Source: an uncultured Alphaproteobacteria bacterium
GTDB lineage: Bacteria > Pseudomonadota > Alphaproteobacteria > Sphingomonadales > Sphingomonadaceae
Direction: 5' to 3'
Assembly: GCA_903934325.1 (NCBI GenBank)
Contig: CAIZNH010000031.1
Location: 1-64,000 of the forward strand
DNA: 64,000 bases
In this document: positions 23,527 through 29,715 of the stretch, one piece after another
How positions within the stretch are numbered: the stretch's first letter is position 1
Layout of the letters: each line of letters begins with the position of its first letter
Translations under genes and position numbers: made by a program
The notes under the pieces: generated by a model
Databases searched by the model: none
Seen by the model: the letters and a program-made list of their open reading frames with translations, nothing else
What the model was told of the DNA's origin: nothing

Positions 23527-24851
23527 GCTCTTACTCCCAACGCAACGACGTTATTCGATTCAGCGCCAGAAATGAGGCGCTCGACATGCAAGGCCCAAGC
23601 AGACAGCGCCGCGCGCTTTTCATCCTTCCAATCATGGCGCTGGTAGATGCCGGCGACACCACCTTTAGCCCCGCTGACATGGTTCAAGACTGCCTCCGTC
23701 ACCTCAAACCGGATGCCGAGACGCTGTAGTCCAGTAGCGACGGTGCGGCGAATATCATGCACCCGCCACGGCTCCAGCGGATCGGCATCTTTCCGGACTT
23801 TCTCCACCTCGGCATCCAGTTTGCGCTTGGCCTGCGAATAGCAGGTAATCGAGACGGTCCCGCGCAGCGTCACCACCGGGCCGATCTTCGGCCAGAGGGC
23901 AGGGTCAAGTTCATCGGTCTGGTCGGCCTGTTGCTTGGCCAGTGTCAGCCGATCGAGTTCCTCTAGAACGGCTGGTGCGAGGGGGACGATATGGGCAACC
24001 CCATTCTTGGCCCGTTCGCCGGGGATGATCCACATTGCCGTGGCGCGATCTAGTTCGGCCCAGCTCATGCCCGCCACTTCCTCCCGGCGCTGGCCAGTCA
24101 GGATTAGCAGCCGGTAGAATGCCGCTAAGGGGCCGGGCAGCTTCGCGGCAGCGGCCCACACCGAGATCAGTTCGTCATCGGTGAGCACCCGGTTGCGGGC
24201 CTTGGGGCCTTTCGGCTTTGCCATGCTCGGAATTGGGTTGTTGGCGATGTAGTCGTTTTCCAGCGCCCAGCCGAATAGGATGGACGCATAGGCAAAGACT
24301 TGCTGGCGGCTTGCCTTGCGCTTGGCGGGTATGGCGTTGATCGCCGCTTGCAGATCGGTCTTGGTGATACGGGGCATCGCCTTGCCACGCAGCTTGGGCA
24401 GCAGATATTTGTTGAGCGAATTGCGGGCCTGCCCGACGGTCGCTGGCCGATGGTCCAGTTCGTATTCGGCCAGCCACGCCTTCGCCACGTTCTCGAATGC
24501 CAGTTCACCGTCTAGGCGGGATTGTTCCTCGGCCTCGCGCTTGGCGGCTTCCTTTTCCGCCTTGGCGTCCAGTTCTTGCTGGCGGGGGTCTATGCCTTGC
24601 TCCACCAGTGCAGCGAGAGCCTTCGCGCGCTTGCGGGCTTCATCCGGTGTCAGTGGCCCATGCCTACCGATGGTATAGCGCCGGGTCACGCCACCCCGCC
24701 CACCGATCCGGTATTGGAACAGGTAGGTCTTACCGCCGGAGGGTGTCGCTTTCAGCCCGAACCCCGGCAGAGTGGCATCCCATAGAAATGCATCGCGTTC
24801 GGCTGCCTCGAAGGCGTCCACATTCCGCTTGGTGATTGCTGCCGTTGGCAT
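23523..24851 (-). CDS. Tyrosine integrase (P4/phage-type)
   Basis: 442 residues from the ATG of MPTAAITKRNVDAFEAAE with GAGGA upstream. N-terminal arm-binding domain (DUF4102-like: FLWDATLPGFGLKATPSGGK, TIGRHGPLTPDEARKRA), core-binding domain around 150-230 and C-terminal catalytic domain. Catalytic residues are visible: Arg in ILTGQRREEVAGM, the H-x-x-R box in VHDIRRTVATGL, His in LNHVSG and the nucleophile Tyr in IYQRHDW. It acts at the tRNA-Thr 3' end. The gene starts 165 bases from attR and reads inward, and the direct repeats at 24890-24910 lie in its promoter, so binding there could regulate it. Confidence 0.94.
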   Translation of the reverse strand: MPTAAITKRNVDAFEAAERDAFLWDATLPGFGLKATPSGGKTYLFQYRIGGRGGVTRRYTIGRHGPLTPDEARKRAKALAALVEQGIDPRQQELDAKAEKEAAKREAEEQSRLDGELAFENVAKAWLAEYELDHRPATVGQARNSLNKYLLPKLRGKAMPRITKTDLQAAINAIPAKRKASRQQVFAYASILFGWALENDYIANNPIPSMAKPKGPKARNRVLTDDELISVWAAAAKLPGPLAAFYRLLILTGQRREEVAGMSWAELDRATAMWIIPGERAKNGVAHIVPLAPAVLEELDRLTLAKQQADQTDELDPALWPKIGPVVTLRGTVSITCYSQAKRKLDAEVEKVRKDADPLEPWRVHDIRRTVATGLQRLGIRFEVTEAVLNHVSGAKGGVAGIYQRHDWKDEKRAALSAWALHVERLISGAESNNVVALGVRA

Positions 24852-24889
24852 CGCGTAATCCTCATCATAGGCTTTCCCAATTTCCTCAC

Positions 24890-24910
24890 CAGCAAGCACC
24901 CAGCAAGCAC
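24890..24910 (+). repeat. Right arm-type integrase site candidate (two AGCAAGCAC copies, 11 bp period)
   Basis: CAGCAAGCACC followed by CAGCAAGCAC, an 11-base period like the left-end pair at 11456-11476 and in the same orientation. It lies 105 bases inside attR and 39 bases upstream of the integrase ATG, so integrase binding would also repress its own promoter. Confidence 0.6.
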
Positions 24911-25015
24911 AAGAAAGCAATTTTGCGATGATGATTGATAGCGACTGACAACGCAAGTGGCTTATTTCTGAGAGTATGTTGAAATGGCCCACGCGGCTCT
25001 GGGCTAAAACTTATT

Positions 25016-25065
25016 ATTCGTAATGATGGGGTAACGTGTTCGAGTCACGTAAGCGGCACCACCTT
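25016..25065 (+). repeat. attR, right copy of the 50 bp tRNA-Thr repeat
   Basis: Identical to 11354-11403 except A for C at 25033. Here only the 3' fragment of the tRNA is present, with no 5' half, so it is the displaced chromosomal end and not a functional tRNA gene. Confidence 0.93.
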
Positions 25066-25556
25066 CTTCAAGGTGCTTTCCCTAGGAAAATCATCGGCAG
25101 CCCTCATTCGTGAGCAAGGCCTCGATGGTTATGGCTTCGGCGAGCAGAAGACGCCCGAAAGCTTCGGGAAGGCCTGCAAGCGCTTCACCCACAATGAAAA
25201 CTTGCTCCCGCAACCCGGCTCATCATCGTCCTGCGCCGATGCGCGTGGTGAGATTTCAGGGATCGGTACAAACTCTAGACAGCCCCCCGGCAGTGCAATT
25301 CCGCTCATTCAAACAGCGCTGAGCCAGTTGGAGGACATGGACGGATGGCATTTTCTCGGTACAGTCGGTCTGCTTGCCACCCACTGGCGGTTATCCGCCG
25401 CGAACGCGCGCGATCCTGAAACCAGCCGGGCAGCTAACGCCTCAGCTTGTGCCGAAAGCAGACCTTTTGCAAACGAGCCCATTGCGGACCTGAGTTGCGG
25501 CATTTATGCCGTTGGGCGACGCTAGGTGCAAATTTTTCAAGGTCGAAAGCCCGGTA
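25066..25556. other. Stretch between attR and pucC
   Basis: About 490 bases. A 150-codon plus-strand frame (25073-25525) has no recognisable family, no ribosome site and a composition unlike a real gene; I treat the region as noncoding and as holding the pucC promoter. No clear operator stands out. Confidence 0.55.
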
Positions 25557-26969
25557 GTGAATCAGTTCGACAAAAAGCTGATGTCGCTCTGGATGGGCTG
25601 GGGCAAGCGGCTGCTGCCGTTTGCCGATGCCGCCAGTGACGATCTGCCGCTGTCTCGCCTGCTCAGGCTTTCGCTCATCCAGTTTTCGGTCGGAATATCG
25701 TTGACCCTTCTGGTCGGCACGCTCAACCGCGTGATGATCGTCGAGCTTGAAGTGGCCTCGACGATTGTTGGCGTAATGCTCGCCCTGCCGCTGTTGGTCG
25801 CCCCGTTTCGTGCGCTTATCGGCTTTCGTTCCGACACGCATCGTTCGGCGCTGGGCTGGCGCCGGGTGCCCTTCATCTATCGCGGCACCATGATCCAGTT
25901 CGGCGGTCTGGCGCTGATGCCCTTTGCACTGCTGGTGCTCGGCGGTGCGCTGCAATCGGCGGCCTGGACTCCATGGATCGGCCATATCAGCGCGGCGGTG
26001 GCAATCTTGCTGGTCGGCGCGGGCGTCCATATCACGCAGACGGTCGGCCTTGCCCTTGCCACCGATCTGGCGCGCGAGGACCAGCAGGCCAATGTTGTCG
26101 GGCTGATGTATGTCAGTCTGCTGCTGGGATCGATTGTCTCCGCGCTGGCGTTCGGCGCCTTACTCACCGATTTCACCCCCGGGCGGCTGATCCAGGTGAT
26201 CCAGGGTTGCGCCGTGGTCACCGTGTTCCTGAACATTGTCGCCACATGGAAGCAGGAGGCACTCAATTCGAGCCCGCCGCCAACCGATCCGGCGGCCATG
26301 GCCGGGACGTTCCGCCAAAGTTGGGACAGCTTCATCGTCCAGCGTCAGGCGCTGCGCCGCCTGATCGTGATCGGAATCGGGACGCTGGCCTTCACCATGT
26401 CGGATGTGCTGCTCGAGCCCTATGGCGGTCAGGCGCTCGGCCTCGGGGTGGGCATGACAACGCGGCTGACCGCGATTCTGGCGGGAGGCAGCCTGGTGGG
26501 CTTCACGATCGCATCGCAGATCCTCAGCCGCGGCAGCGATCCGGTCAGGCTGGCGGGGGCGGGCGCACTGTTGGGCCTGCCCGGCTTTGCGATGATCATT
26601 GTCGCAGCGCCGATCCAATCGGTCTCGCTGTTTTCGGTCGGCGTCCTGATGATCGGGTGCGGCGCCGGCCTGTTCGGCCACGGCACGCTGACCGCCACGA
26701 TGCGCGATGCGCCAAAGGGGCAGGTCGGCATGGCGCTGGGGGCATGGGGCGCGGTTCAGGCAACCGCGGCCGGAGCAGGCGCGGCGATTGGCGGGGTGGT
26801 GCGCGACCTCGCCCGCGGCCTTGTGATCATGGAAGGATCGCCCCCGGCGATCTCCGGCTATGTTCTGGTCTATGTGCTGGAACTGGTCCTGCTGGCTGCG
26901 GCGCTGATCATCATGGTGCCGCTGCTGCACCGCCCGCAGGAACAGGCCGGGCTGCTGCCGCGCGTCTGA
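25557..26969 (+). CDS. pucC: PucC/LhaA-family antenna assembly protein (BCH transporter family)
   Basis: 470 residues from GTG 25557 (ATG 25581 is an alternative; the longest frame begins at 25506 but adds non-conserved sequence). About twelve membrane helices of the major facilitator fold. PucC family marks are RLSLIQFSVGISLTLLVGTL, NRVMIVELEVASTIVGVMLA, PFRALIGFRSDTHRSALGWR and the loop FLLEPYGGQALGLGV-like segment VLLEPYGGQALGLGVGMTTR. PucC and LhaA are needed for assembly of light-harvesting complexes, probably by delivering bacteriochlorophyll. It converges with pucBA, so the antenna genes and their assembly factor share one locus but not one transcript. Confidence 0.92.
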   Translation: MNQFDKKLMSLWMGWGKRLLPFADAASDDLPLSRLLRLSLIQFSVGISLTLLVGTLNRVMIVELEVASTIVGVMLALPLLVAPFRALIGFRSDTHRSALGWRRVPFIYRGTMIQFGGLALMPFALLVLGGALQSAAWTPWIGHISAAVAILLVGAGVHITQTVGLALATDLAREDQQANVVGLMYVSLLLGSIVSALAFGALLTDFTPGRLIQVIQGCAVVTVFLNIVATWKQEALNSSPPPTDPAAMAGTFRQSWDSFIVQRQALRRLIVIGIGTLAFTMSDVLLEPYGGQALGLGVGMTTRLTAILAGGSLVGFTIASQILSRGSDPVRLAGAGALLGLPGFAMIIVAAPIQSVSLFSVGVLMIGCGAGLFGHGTLTATMRDAPKGQVGMALGAWGAVQATAAGAGAAIGGVVRDLARGLVIMEGSPPAISGYVLVYVLELVLLAAALIIMVPLLHRPQEQAGLLPRV

Positions 26970-27051
26970 GCAATTCCGCCAATGCGCCTGCGGGCGCGCC
27001 GGTTGCGCGTTTTCTGGTCAGCTTCGGCTTCCGGCTGAACCCGTGTCTGCG

Positions 27052-27089
27052 GCACATAAAGAAAGACCCGGCACTTGCGGCCGGGTCTT
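27052..27089 (-). terminator. Terminator of pucBA
   Basis: A nine-base-pair stem (AAGACCCGG / CCGGGTCTT, 27063-27071 and 27081-27089) with a 9-base loop. On the minus strand it is followed by TTCTTTATG. It lies 78 bases after the pucA stop. It might also slow transcripts coming from pucC on the other strand. Confidence 0.75.
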
Positions 27090-27166
27090 CCCTGTTGGCT
27101 GATCCACGGCCCTTGCAGGCCGGATGGATTGTGCAAGCGTCAGGCCCACGAAGGGCCTGTTTCGCC

Positions 27167-27430
27167 TTATTCTGCCGGTGCGGCCTCAGTCGCGGCGGGA
27201 GCAGCAGCTTCCACAGCAGGAGCCATCGCATCTGCGACCGGCGCCGCAGCTTCGGTTTCCGTCGCCATCTCAACAGCCTCGGTGGCGCTTCCTTGGAAGA
27301 AATCGCCGAACCACGTGGTGTTCGTGAGAATGGAGTAATGGACGCCGAGCGCAGTCAGCACCAGAACCAGAAACATGATCGGAATGATCACGTTCGGGCT
27401 CACATAAAGGAAAATCCGACCTTCTTTCAT
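27167..27430 (-). CDS. pucA: LH2 alpha polypeptide with Ala-rich C-terminal tail
   Basis: 87 residues, AGGGAGGA before the ATG. Residues 1-47 align without a gap to LH2 alpha of Rhodoblastus acidophilus: Gly4, Pro12, Pro17, Val30-His31 (the ligand of B850 bacteriochlorophyll), Ile34-Leu35, Thr38-Thr39-Trp40-Phe41 and Gln46-Gly47. At 44-45 it has Phe-Phe where B800-850 complexes have Tyr-Trp. The single membrane helix spans about 12-36. Residues 48-87 form an Ala/Glu/Pro-rich tail not found in the short classical subunit. It lies 13 bases downstream of pucB, and both precede a terminator. Identification as LH2 rather than LH1 rests on this alignment. Confidence 0.93.
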   Translation of the reverse strand: MKEGRIFLYVSPNVIIPIMFLVLVLTALGVHYSILTNTTWFGDFFQGSATEAVEMATETEAAAPVADAMAPAVEAAAPAATEAAPAE

Positions 27431-27443
27431 CGTCTGTCCTCCC

Positions 27444-27599
27444 TTACTTGAGCCACGGCGTCAAAACGAACGCCAGCACGTGCGCGCTGAGGGCGATGCC
27501 GAAGTAAATCCGCGTCCCCCATTTTAGCCCGTCGTTGATTTCCAGGGCCTGCGCTTCCGTCAGCCCTGTGGGGTAAACCTTTGTGTCATCACCTGTCAT
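27444..27599 (-). CDS. pucB: LH2 beta polypeptide
   Basis: 51 residues, shorter than most called genes and preceded by a strong AGGAGG nine bases upstream. Typical beta subunit: N-terminal TGLTEAQALEINDG, then WGTRIYFGIALSAHVLAF with the chlorophyll-ligand His40, ending LTPWLK. Aligned on this histidine, Arg30 corresponds to beta-Arg20 of Rhodoblastus acidophilus (near B800) and is kept, while the equivalent of beta-His12 is Asn22. First gene of the pucBA operon, transcribed leftward and convergent with pucC. Confidence 0.93.
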   Translation of the reverse strand: MTGDDTKVYPTGLTEAQALEINDGLKWGTRIYFGIALSAHVLAFVLTPWLK

Positions 27600-27792
27600 G
27601 TGGCGAACCTCCTTGATCGGTTACGGCATTCGCGGAAACTTGGTAATGACCCCAGCCTTGTTCCCTTGGGATGCAACTAGCGTGGATGTGGAATTCTCCA
27701 TGAACCGCATCAAGAAATAGCGAATACGGCCATAGGCATCGAGTCGCGTGAGCGGCCCGATGCAGAGTTAATGTTGCATTTTACAGGGCAAA

Positions 27793-27836
27793 CGTCAACT
27801 TTGTTGAACATATTGCAATGTCAAGAAAAGTTGCCA
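27793..27836. promoter_or_regulatory. Tandem PpsR/CrtJ-like sites upstream of pucB
   Basis: CGTCAACTTTGTTGAACA (27793-27810) and TGTCAAGAAAAGTTGCCA (27819-27836) each approximate the PpsR consensus TGTC-N10-GACA, with two and one mismatches. They lie about 195-240 bases upstream of the pucB ATG. PpsR represses puc and pigment genes under oxygen in related phototrophs. The matches are imperfect and the distance long, so this is a weak call. Confidence 0.35.
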
Positions 27837-27842
27837 GTGATC

Positions 27843-27932
27843 AGGCCTTCCCAAGGGGCGCTGGTCGATCCGGTGACGCAGGAGGCACTGTTCTGCAGCT
27901 TCAACCTCGAGCGCCATGTGCCAGGCCGAGGT
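27843..27932 (+). pseudogene. Possible transposase N-terminal relic (IS1182/IS5-like)
   Basis: A plus-strand frame reads RPSQGALVDPVTQEALFCSF followed by NLERHVPGRG. The segment ALF-x-SF-x-LE-x-HVP is a typical opening of IS1182/IS5-group transposases (…ALFYEFSLERHVP…), after which the homology breaks off. Only about 30 residues are recognisable, so this is a tentative relic. Confidence 0.35.
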
Positions 27933-28157
27933 GACCGCTCAGCGCCGCATGATCGACAGGACGCAGGAGCGCGTTGGTTTTGGCCCGAGCGGCTTCCTTG
28001 CCGACCTTTCGAGAGTTCCAACGGGCCCCATCCGGGTCTCTGGCGATACAGAATCAGGGTGGAGATGCGAGAAAGATTTGGGCTTGCACCCAACCTCTGT
28101 TAGGACAGCGCCGGGATCGGCAACTAGAGGCTCCTGAACGGAGCGAGGAAGGTCCAT

Positions 28158-28679
28158 ATGTCCAATGAAGCTCCTGCCGTCGACTGGGCGGATGACGTCA
28201 AGCGGTATGTTCCCGGTGCCGATAACGGCGCGATCGCCGGGATCGTGCACCATTCTATGGTAGCGCTCAAAACCCGCGACGCGTCGCTCGTGTCGTTCGG
28301 CAATCCGGCCGAGACGCGCCGCGTGCGCGAAAGTTTCTGCAAGAAGACGCTCGGCCTGACCGATCCTGACGCCGTGCTCGACTCCGCCATCGCCGCTGTT
28401 GGCCAGCGGATGAGCGACTCCACCTCGCGTCACCGGGTGACGGCATATTACCTTCTCGCCGACCATTTCGATAGGCTGGGACAGTTCCGCGCAGCGGCGA
28501 CGCCAACGGCCGAAGCGGCCCGGCCCCTGGCGCCCTGGGCGGCGACCATGTTTGACGGCCCCCCTCCGGGCACGGCCATCGGCGGCCCAAGCACCGATCT
28601 CAGGTTTGCGGCCTTGGTTGGTCTGAGCGGAGGGGTGCTGGCGCTGGTTGCAGCGATTGCCAGTACTGCTGGTGGCTGA
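28158..28679 (+). CDS. DUF2853 family protein with C-terminal membrane segment
   Basis: 173 residues, AGGAAGG before the ATG. Residues about 8-110 match DUF2853: DWADDVKRYVPGADNGAIAG, LKTRDASLVSFGNPAETRRV, the KKTLGLTD motif and a SRHRVTAYYLLADHFDRLG ending. The family is small, helical and of unknown function. Here it continues with an Ala/Pro-rich linker and a hydrophobic end (LVGLSGGVLALVAAIAST) that would anchor it in the membrane. Its place between pucBA and bciA hints at a link with the photosynthetic membrane, but this is only context. Confidence 0.8.
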   Translation: MSNEAPAVDWADDVKRYVPGADNGAIAGIVHHSMVALKTRDASLVSFGNPAETRRVRESFCKKTLGLTDPDAVLDSAIAAVGQRMSDSTSRHRVTAYYLLADHFDRLGQFRAAATPTAEAARPLAPWAATMFDGPPPGTAIGGPSTDLRFAALVGLSGGVLALVAAIASTAGG

Positions 28680-28756
28680 CGCTTCGATCGCAAATCGTCG
28701 CCGGCACCGACAACGGCCGAAACGGCAGAACCTCCGCACCGACCGCTCCTGACCTC

Positions 28757-29686
28757 ATGGCTCTGGAGAGAGTGCCAACGCACGGGCCGCGTGCCGCCTT
28801 GCCAACCGCTGTCCTGCTTGCCGGGGCGAGCGGGACGATCGGATCGGCGGTGCTGCGCCAGTTGGAGGCCGAGGGGCACCGTGTCACCACCGTTCCCCGC
28901 ACTGCACTGGCGGACGGGCCTGCGCTGGCGGCGTTGTTTGCGGAGGCGAAGCCTGAGGCCGTGATCTCCTGCATCGCCTCGCATTCGGGCTCTCCCAAGG
29001 ATGCGCGGGCGGTCGATTACGCGGCCAATCTCGCGCTACTCGATGCGGCCAAGGCGGCGGGGGCGGGGCAGTTCATCCTGCTCTCCGCGATCTGCGTGCA
29101 GAAGCCCCTGCTCGCCTTCCAGCATGCCAAGCTTGCCTTCGAAGCCGCCCTTGCCGCAAGCGGGATCGGCTATACCATCATCCGCCCTACCGCCTTCTTC
29201 AAGTCCTTGTCGGGGCAGGTAAAAAGGGTGCAGGCGGGCAAGCCTTTCCTCATTTTCGGGGACGGCAATCTCACCCGCTGCAAGCCGATTTCCGACGCTG
29301 ATCTGGCGCGTTTCATCACGGGCTGCATCGCCAACCTGGAGGCACTCGGGCGCATCCTGCCGATCGGCGGGCCGGGGCCGGCGATCTCCTTGAGGGAGCA
29401 GGGCGAATTGCTGTTCCGCCTTGCGGGAAAGCCGGCGCGGTTCAAGTCCATTTCCCCGCGGATATTCACCATTGCGCAGCGGGTGTTGGGGCTTGGCGCG
29501 CCCTTTTCCGGCTGGCTCGCCGAGAAATCTGAATATGCCCGCATCGCCCACTACTATGCGACCGAATCGATGCTGGTGCTCGATCCCGAAACCCGATCCT
29601 ACAATCCGGACCTCACGCCCGAGTTCGGGACCGACACGCTGGAGGCCCATTATCGCGGCCTGATGGAGGGGTCTGGCGGCGCCTGA
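28757..29686 (+). CDS. bciA: Divinyl (proto)chlorophyllide 8-vinyl reductase
   Basis: 309 residues. NAD(P)-binding Rossmann start LLAGASGTIGSAV, then the BciA-specific FFKSLSGQVKRVQAGKPFLI, FGDGNLTRCKPISDADLARF and RILPIGGPGPAISLREQGEL, ending ATESMLVLDPETRSY. BciA reduces the 8-vinyl group of divinyl chlorophyllide precursors with NADPH, a step of bacteriochlorophyll a synthesis. It lies 77 bases after the DUF2853 gene on the same strand and converges on the galactosidase gene. Its presence together with pucBAC shows that this locus serves photosynthesis outside the main gene cluster, which is not in the window. Confidence 0.9.
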   Translation: MALERVPTHGPRAALPTAVLLAGASGTIGSAVLRQLEAEGHRVTTVPRTALADGPALAALFAEAKPEAVISCIASHSGSPKDARAVDYAANLALLDAAKAAGAGQFILLSAICVQKPLLAFQHAKLAFEAALAASGIGYTIIRPTAFFKSLSGQVKRVQAGKPFLIFGDGNLTRCKPISDADLARFITGCIANLEALGRILPIGGPGPAISLREQGELLFRLAGKPARFKSISPRIFTIAQRVLGLGAPFSGWLAEKSEYARIAHYYATESMLVLDPETRSYNPDLTPEFGTDTLEAHYRGLMEGSGGA

Positions 29687-29715
29687 GCGGGGGTCATTCG
29701 GGTGCCAACTGCGTG

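Larger units (their letters stand above)
11354..25065. mobile_element. Integrative element in tRNA-Thr (about 13.7 kb)
   Basis: Bounded by a 50 bp direct repeat of the tRNA-Thr 3' end. A tyrosine integrase gene lies next to the right end and reads inward, followed on the same strand by a 166-residue protein gene, an AlpA-type regulator and a RepA/primase-like ATPase. No conjugation or capsid genes are visible, so it would need a helper to move between cells, or it is immobile. Cargo is a CHAT protease, several exported small proteins and a terminase-small-subunit-like protein. Parts of the cargo (about 12.8-14.1 kb) are visibly more AT-rich than the flanks, as expected for imported DNA. Confidence 0.9.
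27600..28157. other. Upstream region of pucB and of the DUF2853 gene
   Basis: 558 bases between two divergent genes. It contains PpsR-like repeats (27793-27836) and a probable transposase relic (27843-27932). The short frames across 27771-28137 do not resemble a functional gene. Confidence 0.6.

Noticed and set aside
25016-25065. A second tRNA-Thr gene
   Set aside because: Only the 3' part from the anticodon loop is present; the 5' half upstream does not pair.
25073-25525. A 150-codon plus-strand frame between attR and pucC
   Set aside because: No ribosome site, no family resemblance; starts within the attachment-site flank.
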